From positions 1-6,723 of the forward strand of contig CALXZS010000071.1 of assembly GCA_944393305.1 (NCBI GenBank): a stretch of DNA of 6,723 nucleotides, given 5' to 3'. Positions 1-6,349 of the stretch are shown here, piece by piece; position 1 is the first letter of the stretch, and each line of letters starts with the position of its first letter. Origin of the DNA: an uncultured Clostridia bacterium (GTDB lineage Bacteria; Bacillota; Clostridia; TANB77; CAG-508). The notes under the pieces are model-generated. The model was not told the DNA's origin. It saw only the letters and a program-made list of their open reading frames with translations, and searched no databases. The translations under genes were made by a program, and so were the position numbers.

Positions 1-1151
1 ATCCTACTGAAACTAAAACAGTAAGTAAACAACCAGTAAACTTTAATGTAGAAGTTACCATGGATGATGGAACAAAGATAGAATCAACTAAAAATGCATT
101 TGCAGCATTTTCTATACTTGAAGGAATGCATAGTGAAGCATCAGAACAGATTTATAGAAATTTGCAAGAATTACTTATATCATTGGACTATTTTACAGAA
201 GAAGATTTCCAAGTTCCAGGAACACAAGTATTAGAATGGATATTACCAGGTTATACTCCACCAGTATGGCCAGCAAGGGAAGCAAATGAATATGGTGCAT
301 TCATAAGATCTGAGGAAAATCTAGAAGATGGATTTGAACCGGGAGAAGAAATTATTGCACCAGCAGATGCAACAATAACAGAAGTTGGAGAAACCTCAAT
401 AAAATTAAAATTAAAAGAAGTTGATGAAGCTACATTAGAACAGCTACAAAAGAAATTAGGTGAAGATACTAATGTAGTATTAGATGGAAAATGTATATTA
501 GACATGGAATTTTACATAGAAGGAATAAACACTAGCATTAGTCTAAGAGAAGGACAGGAAGTAAAAAGAGGAGATACAATAGGAACAACAACAAGTGAAG
601 ATATACATGTTATACTATATAATGTAGATAAATCTATTGTAGATTATGTGGAAGACTATATGAGTCCAAGCTATGGTGGAGAATTAAATGTAGTAATAGG
701 AAATGATTATAATGTTAATATAAATGAAGATTCTAATAATGTTATAACTGATGTTGAAACTTTCCAGGAAGCATTTTCAAATTTCCCAGGTATAGTAGAG
801 CATGCACAAGACTTTTTGGATGTACAAGAAGAATATGGTGTAAATGCTGTATTTGCTGGAGCAGTTGCTGCAAATGAGTCTGGTGGAGGAACTAGTGCAA
901 TAGCGCAAAATGCTAATAACTGGTTTGGAGTAAAAGGTGATTATAATGGTATGTCTCATAATGGATGGAGTAAATATCCAACTGTAAAGGATTCTATAAA
1001 AGATTTTGCAGATATAATTTCTAGAGAATATTTTGCATATGGCAGTAATACAATTTTTGAAATCGGAGAGGGAGGGTATTGTGACCCACCTGATAAATGG
1101 ATTCGTGATGTATCATCATTAATGACAAGTGCTTTACAAAAAGTAATGTAA
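1..1151 (+). CDS. 5'-truncated cell-wall hydrolase: degenerate M23-like domain plus C-terminal GH73 glucosaminidase-like domain
   Basis: The reading frame is open from the first complete codon (position 3) with no stop, so this is the last 382 residues of a longer protein; the ATG at 60 has no clear RBS and is probably internal. Numbering from that ATG, residues about 90-201 look like an M23/LytM beta-barrel: a G-x-x-I-x-APAD-x-x-I stretch, then REGQEVKRGDTIG and a DIHVIL strand. The first zinc-ligand motif (HxxxD type) is not seen and the final HxH has become D-I-H, so peptidase activity is doubtful. Residues about 233-330 resemble GH73 endo-beta-N-acetylglucosaminidase: AANESGGG with the likely catalytic Glu273, NNWFGVKG, and YPTVKDSIKDFADII. 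Predicted role: cutting peptidoglycan glycan strands outside the membrane. It leads the visible operon; the next gene starts 13 bases after its TAA. The upstream part may carry membrane segments, but that is not visible. Domain calls are from motif memory. Confidence 0.72.
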   Translation, partial: PTETKTVSKQPVNFNVEVTMDDGTKIESTKNAFAAFSILEGMHSEASEQIYRNLQELLISLDYFTEEDFQVPGTQVLEWILPGYTPPVWPAREANEYGAFIRSEENLEDGFEPGEEIIAPADATITEVGETSIKLKLKEVDEATLEQLQKKLGEDTNVVLDGKCILDMEFYIEGINTSISLREGQEVKRGDTIGTTTSEDIHVILYNVDKSIVDYVEDYMSPSYGGELNVVIGNDYNVNINEDSNNVITDVETFQEAFSNFPGIVEHAQDFLDVQEEYGVNAVFAGAVAANESGGGTSAIAQNANNWFGVKGDYNGMSHNGWSKYPTVKDSIKDFADIISREYFAYGSNTIFEIGEGGYCDPPDKWIRDVSSLMTSALQKVM

Positions 1152-1164
1152 AAAAGGAAGAATT

Positions 1165-1809
1165 ATGAAAATTATAGTTAGAATAATAATTGTTATTTTG
1201 TTTGCCTTATTAATCGGACAATTAGCATATTATAATTTGAAAAACAATCAAACAAATAATGTAGAAAATAATCAACTTAGTAGTTTAATTGAAAATAATA
1301 CAAATTTAATACAAAATTTGACTAATGAAAATGTAATTGATGGTTACTTTGTATTTAATCTTATTACACAGCCAGAAGGATATGTTGAACCTGATAATTA
1401 TTATTTAATAGATAGAATGTACTTAGGAAATGTCGATACTGAAGTTATTAGACAAAAAATAGAACAATTTATTAAAGAAGATGTTGAAGAAATTGGTTCA
1501 CTTACAACTCTAAAGTCAGAGAACTATAAACTTCAGTACTATGATACTCATACAGAAGAAATAAACAATATGGGAATATATAGTGCAGAAGACTTTTCAG
1601 CAATATCAAGACAAATAAATTTGTTAGCTTTAAATGATCAATATGAAAGTAGTACAATAGATAGAACAGATTGGACAGAAACTGATGATGGTTATACAAG
1701 ATTAAAAATAATATTTACATATGAAAGTGGTAAAGATTTAGAACTTTATGTTTATATAGCAAACGACAGTACTACTCAGCCAAATATAAAATTTTCTAGT
1801 GCAGAATAA
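1165..1809 (+). CDS. Membrane-anchored extracytoplasmic protein of unknown function (214 aa)
   Basis: I do not recognise this family. The start is set by AAGGAAG at 1154-1160, a few bases before the ATG. Residues about 4-23 form one hydrophobic helix preceded by basic residues, with no clear signal-peptidase site, so a single-pass anchor with the bulk outside is likely. Residues about 25-50 are Asn-rich and probably a flexible linker. Residues about 60-214 form an acidic soluble domain with aromatic-rich strands (for example YFVFNL, NYYLIDRMYL) and a charged helix (about 93-110), ending in alternating strands (LKIIFTYESG, LELYVYIAND). The layout of short cytoplasmic tail, anchor, Asn/Thr-rich linker and globular domain matches the next two genes, although I see no clear sequence identity with them. 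It lies 13 bases after the wall hydrolase gene, in the same operon. Function is open; a structural or accessory role in an envelope complex is inferred only from position. Confidence 0.8.
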   Translation: MKIIVRIIIVILFALLIGQLAYYNLKNNQTNNVENNQLSSLIENNTNLIQNLTNENVIDGYFVFNLITQPEGYVEPDNYYLIDRMYLGNVDTEVIRQKIEQFIKEDVEEIGSLTTLKSENYKLQYYDTHTEEINNMGIYSAEDFSAISRQINLLALNDQYESSTIDRTDWTETDDGYTRLKIIFTYESGKDLELYVYIANDSTTQPNIKFSSAE

Positions 1810-1855
1810 TTAATAATGTAAACCTTCAAGCATAGCGAGAAAGGAAAAACATAGT

Positions 1856-2383
1856 ATGAATAAAAAGTTAAAAATAATATTAGTAATCATAGGTATATTA
1901 ATACTAATAGTATTAAATTTATTAGTATATATAAATGCACATACACAAAACGAGAATACAAACACAACTGAAAACGTAATCAATACTATTGTAGAACATA
2001 ATATTGCAACAGAAGAAGAAACAGAGCAATCAAGAAAAGAAATGCTTAATTCATACCCAGAAGCAACAAGAATGAAAGTATATGTGGGTCAATATATATC
2101 TGCAATAGATAGTAAAGATTACGAAACAGCATACAACCTATTATATGAAAATTTTAGAAATACATATTTCAAAACATTAGAAGACTTTCAAAATTATGCA
2201 GAGCAAAAATATCCAGATGAAATAGTGGTTGAATATTTAAACATGGAAAGAGAAGGCACTATGTATATAGTAACTATAAGCATAACTGACCCATTAAATA
2301 GAGACACCCCAGCAATACAGCAAAATATAGTAATACAAGAAAATGACCTAAATGATTTTGTTTTATCTTTTAATGTAGAATAA
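1856..2383 (+). CDS. Membrane-anchored protein with NTF2-like-looking domain (175 aa)
   Basis: Start supported by AAAGGA at 1840-1845, ten bases before the ATG. Residues about 6-26 are one continuous hydrophobic helix after a KK-rich tail, with no convincing cleavage site, so an N-terminal anchor is likely. Residues about 30-65 are an Asn/Thr/Glu-rich linker. Residues about 70-175 have the feel of an NTF2-like fold: a first helix (YVGQYISAIDSKDYETAYNL), then LLYENFRNTYF and LEDFQNYAEQKYP, then three strands (VEYLNMEREG, YIVTISITD, NIVIQE). The first part aligns well with residues about 75-120 of the next protein. NTF2-like domains on a single anchor also occur in TcpC/VirB8-type conjugation proteins and in many wall-associated Firmicute proteins, so the fold does not settle function. 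A 46-base gap precedes the gene and its stop overlaps the next gene's RBS, so translation is probably coupled. Confidence 0.82.
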   Translation: MNKKLKIILVIIGILILIVLNLLVYINAHTQNENTNTTENVINTIVEHNIATEEETEQSRKEMLNSYPEATRMKVYVGQYISAIDSKDYETAYNLLYENFRNTYFKTLEDFQNYAEQKYPDEIVVEYLNMEREGTMYIVTISITDPLNRDTPAIQQNIVIQENDLNDFVLSFNVE

Positions 2384-2393
2384 GGAGAAAAAT

Positions 2394-3350
2394 ATGACCA
2401 TAAAATCTAAAATAACATTGGCATTAAGAAATTTCTTTAAAAAGTTTGGAAAAATCATATTTATTGCATTATTAGTATGGATAATTATTTTCATATTCAA
2501 TATGTATTTGAGAAATTTACCAGAGCAATTAGTTGCGACAAATACATACGACCCAGATGACCCTGTTATAGAATATGGAGGAAGAGTTCCAGAAAATGAA
2601 CAAAGTTCAGTAAATGAAACTCTGGAAAGTTATCTAAATTATTGCAAAAATAAAGAATATGAAAATGCATTTAATATGCTAACAGATGACTGCAAAAATT
2701 TCCTATATGAAAATAATATAGAAAATTTTAAAACATATGTAGATAATGTATTTACTACATATAATAACTATTCATACAATCAAAATTATTCAAATGTAAA
2801 TAATAAATATATATATGATGTTACAATATTGAATAATGACATTTTATCTACTGGAACTACTGGCGGATATGATAAATATGAAGAAAAAATAACCATAGTA
2901 AATGAAGATGATGGAACAAAAAAGATTTCTAATCAAGGATATATAGAAAATGAAGAAATAGGTATAGATGCTGAAGATGATAATATTAGAGTAAGAATAA
3001 ATTCAAAAGACATGAGTTACACAAGAGTAGGATATAACTTAACTATTACAAATAAAACAGATAGAACAATAGTTATAGCAGATAATGAAGCATCAAAAGA
3101 AGTAACTTTAAATGTGAATGGATATTATCAAAATGCTATTAATATAGATTCAATAAATGCAGTATTAGCTCCAGGAGAAACAAAAGATTTACAATTTGTA
3201 TTTGATAGATTTTATGATTCACAAGACAACGATAGTGCATTTAACTTCAACTATATAAGAGTATTACAAAACTATACAGCAGGAATGTCTTTAAGTAGTC
3301 AAGAAGAACAAGCAATAAGAATATATAGTTTTAATATTAGTTTAAATTAA
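2394..3350 (+). CDS. Membrane-anchored protein: NTF2-like-looking domain plus C-terminal beta-sandwich (318 aa)
   Basis: AAGGAG at 2382-2387 overlaps the previous TAA and sits six bases before the ATG. A basic cytoplasmic stretch (RNFFKKFGK) precedes one hydrophobic helix at about 20-38. Residues about 73-120 (ESYLNYCKNKEYENAFNML, then NIENFKTYVDNVF) align with the NTF2-like segment of the preceding protein; the shared pattern is Y-x(6)-K-[DE]-YE-x-A-[YF]-N-[LM]-L. Two cysteines (C84, C100) lie in this segment and could form a disulfide outside the cell, which is speculative. Residues about 120-185 finish that domain with an Asn/Tyr-rich stretch. Residues about 188-318 look like an Ig-type beta-sandwich (GYNLTITNKTDRTIVIAD, then APGETKDLQFVFDRFY), a layout seen in many extracytoplasmic Firmicute proteins. 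It is the last gene of the operon; a hairpin starts four bases after the stop. No enzymatic motif is visible; a scaffold or binding role is inferred. Confidence 0.82.
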   Translation: MTIKSKITLALRNFFKKFGKIIFIALLVWIIIFIFNMYLRNLPEQLVATNTYDPDDPVIEYGGRVPENEQSSVNETLESYLNYCKNKEYENAFNMLTDDCKNFLYENNIENFKTYVDNVFTTYNNYSYNQNYSNVNNKYIYDVTILNNDILSTGTTGGYDKYEEKITIVNEDDGTKKISNQGYIENEEIGIDAEDDNIRVRINSKDMSYTRVGYNLTITNKTDRTIVIADNEASKEVTLNVNGYYQNAINIDSINAVLAPGETKDLQFVFDRFYDSQDNDSAFNFNYIRVLQNYTAGMSLSSQEEQAIRIYSFNISLN

Positions 3351-3354
3351 GAAT

Positions 3355-3396
3355 AAAAAATCACTTAGAACAATATAATGTTTTAGGTGATTTTTT
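3355..3396 (+). terminator. Hairpin terminator of the upstream operon, overlapping the dacF RBS
   Basis: Left arm 3355-3371 pairs with right arm 3380-3396 in a 17-bp stem around the 8-base loop AATATAAT. Two pairs are wobbles (U3365-G3386 and G3368-U3383) that work only in + strand RNA; the minus strand would have A-C mismatches, so the structure is built for rightward transcripts. The last six bases of the right arm are the T run expected of an intrinsic terminator. They end at the base before the dacF ATG, and the right arm contains AGGTGAT (3385-3391), the dacF ribosome binding site. The stem is AT-rich, so termination may be partial. Confidence 0.72.
3385..3390 (+). promoter_or_regulatory. 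dacF ribosome binding site inside the hairpin
   Basis: AGGTGA (with the following T, AGGTGAT) matches the anti-Shine-Dalgarno end of 16S rRNA and lies six bases before the ATG at 3397. It is fully paired in the 3355-3396 hairpin, so transcripts reading in from the upstream operon would carry it sequestered. Confidence 0.65.
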
Positions 3397-4638
3397 ATGA
3401 AAAAAATATTAACTGTTACATTAACAATTATATTAATAATGTTTAATTTTGTATATGTATATGCTGATGATGAAAATGAAATTATAACAGAACCAGTGAT
3501 AGAAGAACATGAAAAAGAAGAAATAGAAGCATCTGCTTCATCAGATACTAAACCAACTATAAATTCAAGGCGTTATGCAATATATGATAGACTTTCAGGA
3601 AGATGTCTGTATGGAAAAGATGAAAATAAGCAAACTGCAATGGCATCAACAACCAAAATAATGACCGCAATAGTTGTAGTAGAAAATTGCAAAATAACAG
3701 ATGTTGTAACAGTACCTGCAAAAGCAGGTGGAACTGGTGGTTCAAGGTTAGGATTGCAAAAGGATGATTTAATAACTGTAAATGATTTACTTTATGGACT
3801 AATGCTTAGGTCAGGAAATGATGCGGCAGTAGCTTTAGCTATTCATACAGCTGGAAGTGTAGAAAAATTCGCAGAATTAATGAACAAAAAAGCAGATGAT
3901 TTAGGACTAAAAGACACTAACTTTGTAACTCCACATGGACTAGATGATGCAAATCATTACACTACTGCATACGAATTAGCTAAAATAACAGATTATGCGT
4001 TAAAAAATGAGACAATAGCTAAAATAGTAAAAACTGAAAATACTACAATAACAATAAATAATAGACCAATGCAAATAAATAATACAAATGAGTTATTAGG
4101 CAATGTAACAGGTGTATATGGAGTAAAAACAGGTTTTACTAATAATGCTGGAAGATGTTTAGTAACCAGTGTTAAAAGAGATGATATGGATTTAATTATA
4201 GTTGTTTTAGGGGCAGATACAAGAAAAGATAGAGCAAAAGATAGTATGAAACTTATAGAATATGCCTATAAAAAATATAGAGTAACTAATGTTGAAGAAA
4301 TAATAGAAAAAGAATTTCAAATGTGGCGTCAAATAAATGAAAATAGAATATATGTTAACAAAGGAGAAGGCGATTTAGAATTAGAAATTGGAGAAATACC
4401 AATAACACAAATAGCAACAGATGTTACTCCAAGTATTGAAATTAATACAAGTACATATTTAGAAGCACCAGTAGAAAAAGGAGAAAGAATAGGAACATTA
4501 ACAGTAAAAATAGGGGATGAAATAATAGAAGAAATAGAGATAAAACTAGCAAAAACAGTAAAAAAGAGAGGAATATTAGAATATTTCAATATTATGGCAA
4601 AAATATATTCAGGGAAGATTAGAATTATAGAAAATTAA
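3397..4638 (+). CDS. dacF: D-alanyl-D-alanine carboxypeptidase, peptidase S11 family (DacF/PBP5-like)
   Basis: Removes the terminal D-Ala from peptidoglycan stem pentapeptides outside the membrane, limiting cross-linking. All three penicillin-binding active-site motifs are present with normal spacing: STTK at residues 84-87 (acylated Ser84), SGN at 139-141 and KTG at 244-246. GVYGVKTGFTNNAG around the last motif is typical of the family. A signal peptide covers residues 1-23 with a likely cut after VYA. A strongly acidic linker (about 24-50) follows, then the catalytic domain (about 52-290), a PBP5 C-terminal beta domain (about 297-384) and a basic, amphipathic tail (about 385-413) that probably tethers it to the membrane. 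At 413 residues it has the usual family length and looks intact. The start is fixed by the signal peptide and the RBS at 3385-3390, although that RBS sits in a terminator hairpin. The symbol is by family resemblance; dacA or dacB-type naming is possible. Confidence 0.93.
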   Translation: MKKILTVTLTIILIMFNFVYVYADDENEIITEPVIEEHEKEEIEASASSDTKPTINSRRYAIYDRLSGRCLYGKDENKQTAMASTTKIMTAIVVVENCKITDVVTVPAKAGGTGGSRLGLQKDDLITVNDLLYGLMLRSGNDAAVALAIHTAGSVEKFAELMNKKADDLGLKDTNFVTPHGLDDANHYTTAYELAKITDYALKNETIAKIVKTENTTITINNRPMQINNTNELLGNVTGVYGVKTGFTNNAGRCLVTSVKRDDMDLIIVVLGADTRKDRAKDSMKLIEYAYKKYRVTNVEEIIEKEFQMWRQINENRIYVNKGEGDLELEIGEIPITQIATDVTPSIEINTSTYLEAPVEKGERIGTLTVKIGDEIIEEIEIKLAKTVKKRGILEYFNIMAKIYSGKIRIIEN

Positions 4639-4644
4639 TTTATA

Positions 4645-4673
4645 TTGACACAAAAAAATATAACATATATAAT
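4645..4673 (+). promoter_or_regulatory. Consensus vegetative promoter for the CNNM gene
   Basis: TTGACA at 4645-4650 and TATAAT at 4668-4673 are separated by exactly 17 bases, a full match to the sigma-A/sigma-70 consensus. The predicted start is near 4680, giving a leader of about 20 bases before the RBS-served ATG at 4701. It begins seven bases after the dacF stop, and no terminator is seen between the two, so dacF transcripts could also read through. Confidence 0.85.
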
Positions 4674-4685
4674 AAACTCATTAAT

Positions 4686-4691
4686 GGAGGG
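4686..4691 (+). promoter_or_regulatory. Strong RBS serving the ATG at 4701
   Basis: GGAGGG lies nine bases before ATG 4701. It is the only convincing Shine-Dalgarno site near the start of the CNNM gene; none precedes the later in-frame ATG at 4767. It therefore identifies 4701 as the intended start, although that frame meets a TGA at 4737. Confidence 0.75.
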
Positions 4692-4700
4692 AAATTATAT

Positions 4701-4739
4701 ATGTTTTTTTTTTTTTTAGCCTTTTTTATTTTATATTGA
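4701..4739 (+). other. Original CNNM start and first membrane segment, cut by in-frame TGA
   Basis: ATG 4701 opens a 12-codon frame, MFFFFLAFFILY, ended by TGA at 4737-4739. The frame is the same as that of the transporter body, which resumes directly as FNEYFSASQMAYISLN. That resembles the conserved end of the first CNNM helix (usually L-N-x-F/Y-F-S-A-S-E-x-A), and the distance from Met to the conserved Asn is about right for this family. The simplest reading is one intact start region with a single sense codon changed to TGA. Alternatives are a genuine tiny leader ORF with reinitiation downstream, readthrough, or a sequencing error. Confidence 0.6.
4704..4717 (+). repeat. Homopolymer run of 14 T directly after the start codon
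   Basis: Fourteen T's follow ATG 4701, encoding Phe repeats. Runs of this length are prone to slippage in replication, transcription and sequencing. Length change alone would not restore the transporter frame: one T fewer gives an immediate TAG, and one T more reads into a frame that stops at a TGA soon after 4780. Confidence 0.9.
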
Positions 4740-4766
4740 TTCAACGAATATTTTTCAGCAAGCCAA

Positions 4767-5990
4767 ATGGCATATATATCGCTAAATGATAATAAAATAG
4801 CAAAAGATGCAAAGAATGGAAATAAAAAAGCAAAAAAAATAAAGAAAATGCTTAATAACCCAAGTAAATTTTTATCAACTATTCAAATAGGTATAACACT
4901 TGCTGGATTTCTATCCAGTGCTTTTGCAGCAGACACATTTGCATCAAAACTTGCACCAATTTTAAATGACTGGTTACCAAGTTTAGGAATCAACTTTTGG
5001 CAAACATTTTCTATAATTATAATAACAATAATCTTATCATTTTTTACATTAATATTTGGAGAGTTAGTTCCAAAAAGACTAGCAATGAAATATTCAGAAA
5101 AAATTGCATATTCAACAATTAGTTTTATAAGTTTTATTTCTGTAATAGCATCTCCGTTTGTAAAATTATTGAGTAGTGTAACTAATTTTATTTCAAAATT
5201 ATTTGGAGTAAGTGAGAATGAAGAAAAAATAGTTACAGAAGAAGAGATTAGAATGATGATAGATGAAGGACAACAAAAAGGAGCAATAGAAAAAGCTGAA
5301 AAAGATTTAATAAATAATGTATTTCAATTAAATGATATTACAGCAAGCGAAATAATGACACATAGAACAGAAATATTTGCAATTGAGGTAAATGATAATT
5401 TGTATGAACTTTTAGATAAAATTGATGAATATAAATATAGTAGAATACCAGTATATGAAAAAACAATTGATGAAATAGTGGGAATTTTATTCCTAAAAGA
5501 TATATTAAAAGCTATGAGTAAAGGTACAAAAATAGAAATTAAACAAATAATGAGAAAAGCATATTTTGTACCAGAAAGCATACCAATAGATGAACTATTC
5601 AAAGATATGCAAACTAATAAACAACAACTTGCAATTGTAATTGACGAATATGGAGGAACATCTGGCTTAGTTACAATGGAGGATATATTAGAAGAATTAG
5701 TGGGAAATATTTTTGATGAATACGATGATGAAGAATTAGAATACAAGCAAATAGACGAAAACACATATTTAGTTGAAGGTAACATGCCACTTTATGAATT
5801 AAAAAGACTTTTGGCAACTAATTTTAAAGATGGCGATTATGATACAATTTCAGGATATATAATAGATAAATTAGGCAAAATTCCTGCTCAAGGAGAAAAA
5901 ATATTGGTAGAGGATAATAAATTTATATATAATATTGAAGAAGTAGAAGATAATAAAATTAAATGGGTAAAAATAGTTAAAAAATTATGA
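4767..5990 (+). CDS. CNNM / HlyC-CorC family transporter body, N-terminus interrupted
   Basis: Family members are membrane proteins linked to Mg2+ or other divalent-cation efflux. From ATG 4767 (407 residues) the order is: remainder of the CNNM domain, with hydrophobic segments at about 37-58, 78-98 and 113-135 and the signature FGELVPK at 97-103; CBS 1 at about 196-247; CBS 2 at about 261-315 with IDEYGGTSGLVTMEDILEEL; and a CorC/HlyC C-terminal domain at about 326-407. The family normally starts with one more membrane helix ending in a FSASE-type motif. Here that helix is encoded at 4701-4766 but broken by TGA 4737, and 4767 has no RBS. A product made from 4767 would lack the first helix and its conserved Ser residues, so it is probably impaired. 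The rest has no frameshift, which argues for a recent lesion or real expression. Stop is TGA, inside a stem-loop. Confidence 0.85.
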   Translation: MAYISLNDNKIAKDAKNGNKKAKKIKKMLNNPSKFLSTIQIGITLAGFLSSAFAADTFASKLAPILNDWLPSLGINFWQTFSIIIITIILSFFTLIFGELVPKRLAMKYSEKIAYSTISFISFISVIASPFVKLLSSVTNFISKLFGVSENEEKIVTEEEIRMMIDEGQQKGAIEKAEKDLINNVFQLNDITASEIMTHRTEIFAIEVNDNLYELLDKIDEYKYSRIPVYEKTIDEIVGILFLKDILKAMSKGTKIEIKQIMRKAYFVPESIPIDELFKDMQTNKQQLAIVIDEYGGTSGLVTMEDILEELVGNIFDEYDDEELEYKQIDENTYLVEGNMPLYELKRLLATNFKDGDYDTISGYIIDKLGKIPAQGEKILVEDNKFIYNIEEVEDNKIKWVKIVKKL

Positions 5991-6023
5991 GCTGTTTTTG
6001 GGGACACATCCTAAAAACAGCTC
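5989..6023 (+). terminator. Stem-loop overlapping the CNNM stop codon, probable terminator
   Basis: Arms 5989-6002 and 6010-6023 form a 14-bp stem with one G-U pair (G6000-U6012) around the 7-base loop GACACAT. The stem begins inside the TGA stop. The wobble is compatible only with + strand RNA. No T run follows, so intrinsic termination may be weak; it could instead act as a 3'-end stabiliser. Confidence 0.55.
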
Positions 6024-6080
6024 CATGTTTATAAATGTTAAAATTGCTAAAAATTAATTGTAAATTTTTGGTATGTTCGA

Positions 6081-6110
6081 TTGCTTTTTTGTTGTAAAAT
6101 ACTGTAATAT
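6081..6110 (+). promoter_or_regulatory. Weak candidate promoter upstream of the small ORF
   Basis: TTGCTT at 6081-6086 and TAATAT at 6105-6110 with an 18-base spacer would start RNA near 6117. Both boxes are imperfect and the region is AT-rich, so chance is a serious alternative. A second partial -35 (TTGTCA, 6125-6130) lacks a well-spaced -10. Confidence 0.3.
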
Positions 6111-6173
6111 ATTACCAATATTTCTTGTCAAAAAGATAGTCTTTTACATATGGACAGAAAGGGAACAAAAGAG

Positions 6174-6278
6174 ATGACTAATTCCGAACTTAATCTAAAA
6201 TCGATTGAAATGCTTTTTGCAGAAAAAGATAAAAAACAACAATATTCAATCAAAATTAGAAGAAAACAAAAAAAGTGA
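6174..6278 (+). CDS. Possible small protein (34 aa), unrecognised
   Basis: An open frame starting MTNSELNLKSIEML runs 34 residues to TGA 6276-6278; its C-terminal third is very basic (IKIRRKQKK). AAAGGGA at 6158-6164 is placed nine bases before the ATG. The same frame also contains an ATG at 6150, giving 42 residues, but without an RBS. It is soluble, with a Leu/Ile-spaced first half that could form one amphipathic helix and a cationic tail that could bind nucleic acid. I know no family for it. Support comes from the RBS, the sense-strand terminator 28 bases after the stop and its own possible promoter. It could equally be a non-coding RNA of about 230 bases in which this frame is fortuitous. 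Confidence 0.42.
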   Translation: MTNSELNLKSIEMLFAEKDKKQQYSIKIRRKQKK

Positions 6279-6306
6279 AGGCTAAAAAAGTCATTACATA
6301 GCCGAT

Positions 6307-6344
6307 GTAGGAAAGTATTACAGGTGCTTTCCTGCTTTTTTTTT
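6307..6344 (+). terminator. Intrinsic terminator after the small ORF
   Basis: Arms 6307-6315 and 6327-6335 form a 9-bp stem (one U-G wobble, U6308-G6334, valid in + strand RNA) around an 11-base loop, followed by nine T's at 6336-6344. This is the clearest intrinsic terminator in the window. A small GGCTA/TAGCC stem (6280-6284 with 6299-6303) lies just upstream. Confidence 0.82.
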
Positions 6345-6349
6345 AAAAT

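Noticed and set aside
60..62. ATG at 60 as the true start of the wall hydrolase
   Set aside because: The frame is open back to the window edge and no Shine-Dalgarno site precedes 60, so an internal Met in a truncated protein is more likely.
4737..4739. TGA as tryptophan or selenocysteine codon
   Set aside because: Tryptophans elsewhere use TGG, the CNNM gene itself ends in TGA, no strong hairpin follows 4739, and this family is not known to contain selenocysteine.
5324..5785. Long minus-strand open frame opposite the CNNM gene
   Set aside because: It is a Ser/Ile-rich shadow of an unambiguous CBS-domain protein on the + strand; no RBS and no recognisable motifs.
6049..6069. AAAAATT / AATTTTT inverted repeat
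   Set aside because: Only A and T, seven bases, expected by chance in such AT-rich DNA; no associated signal.
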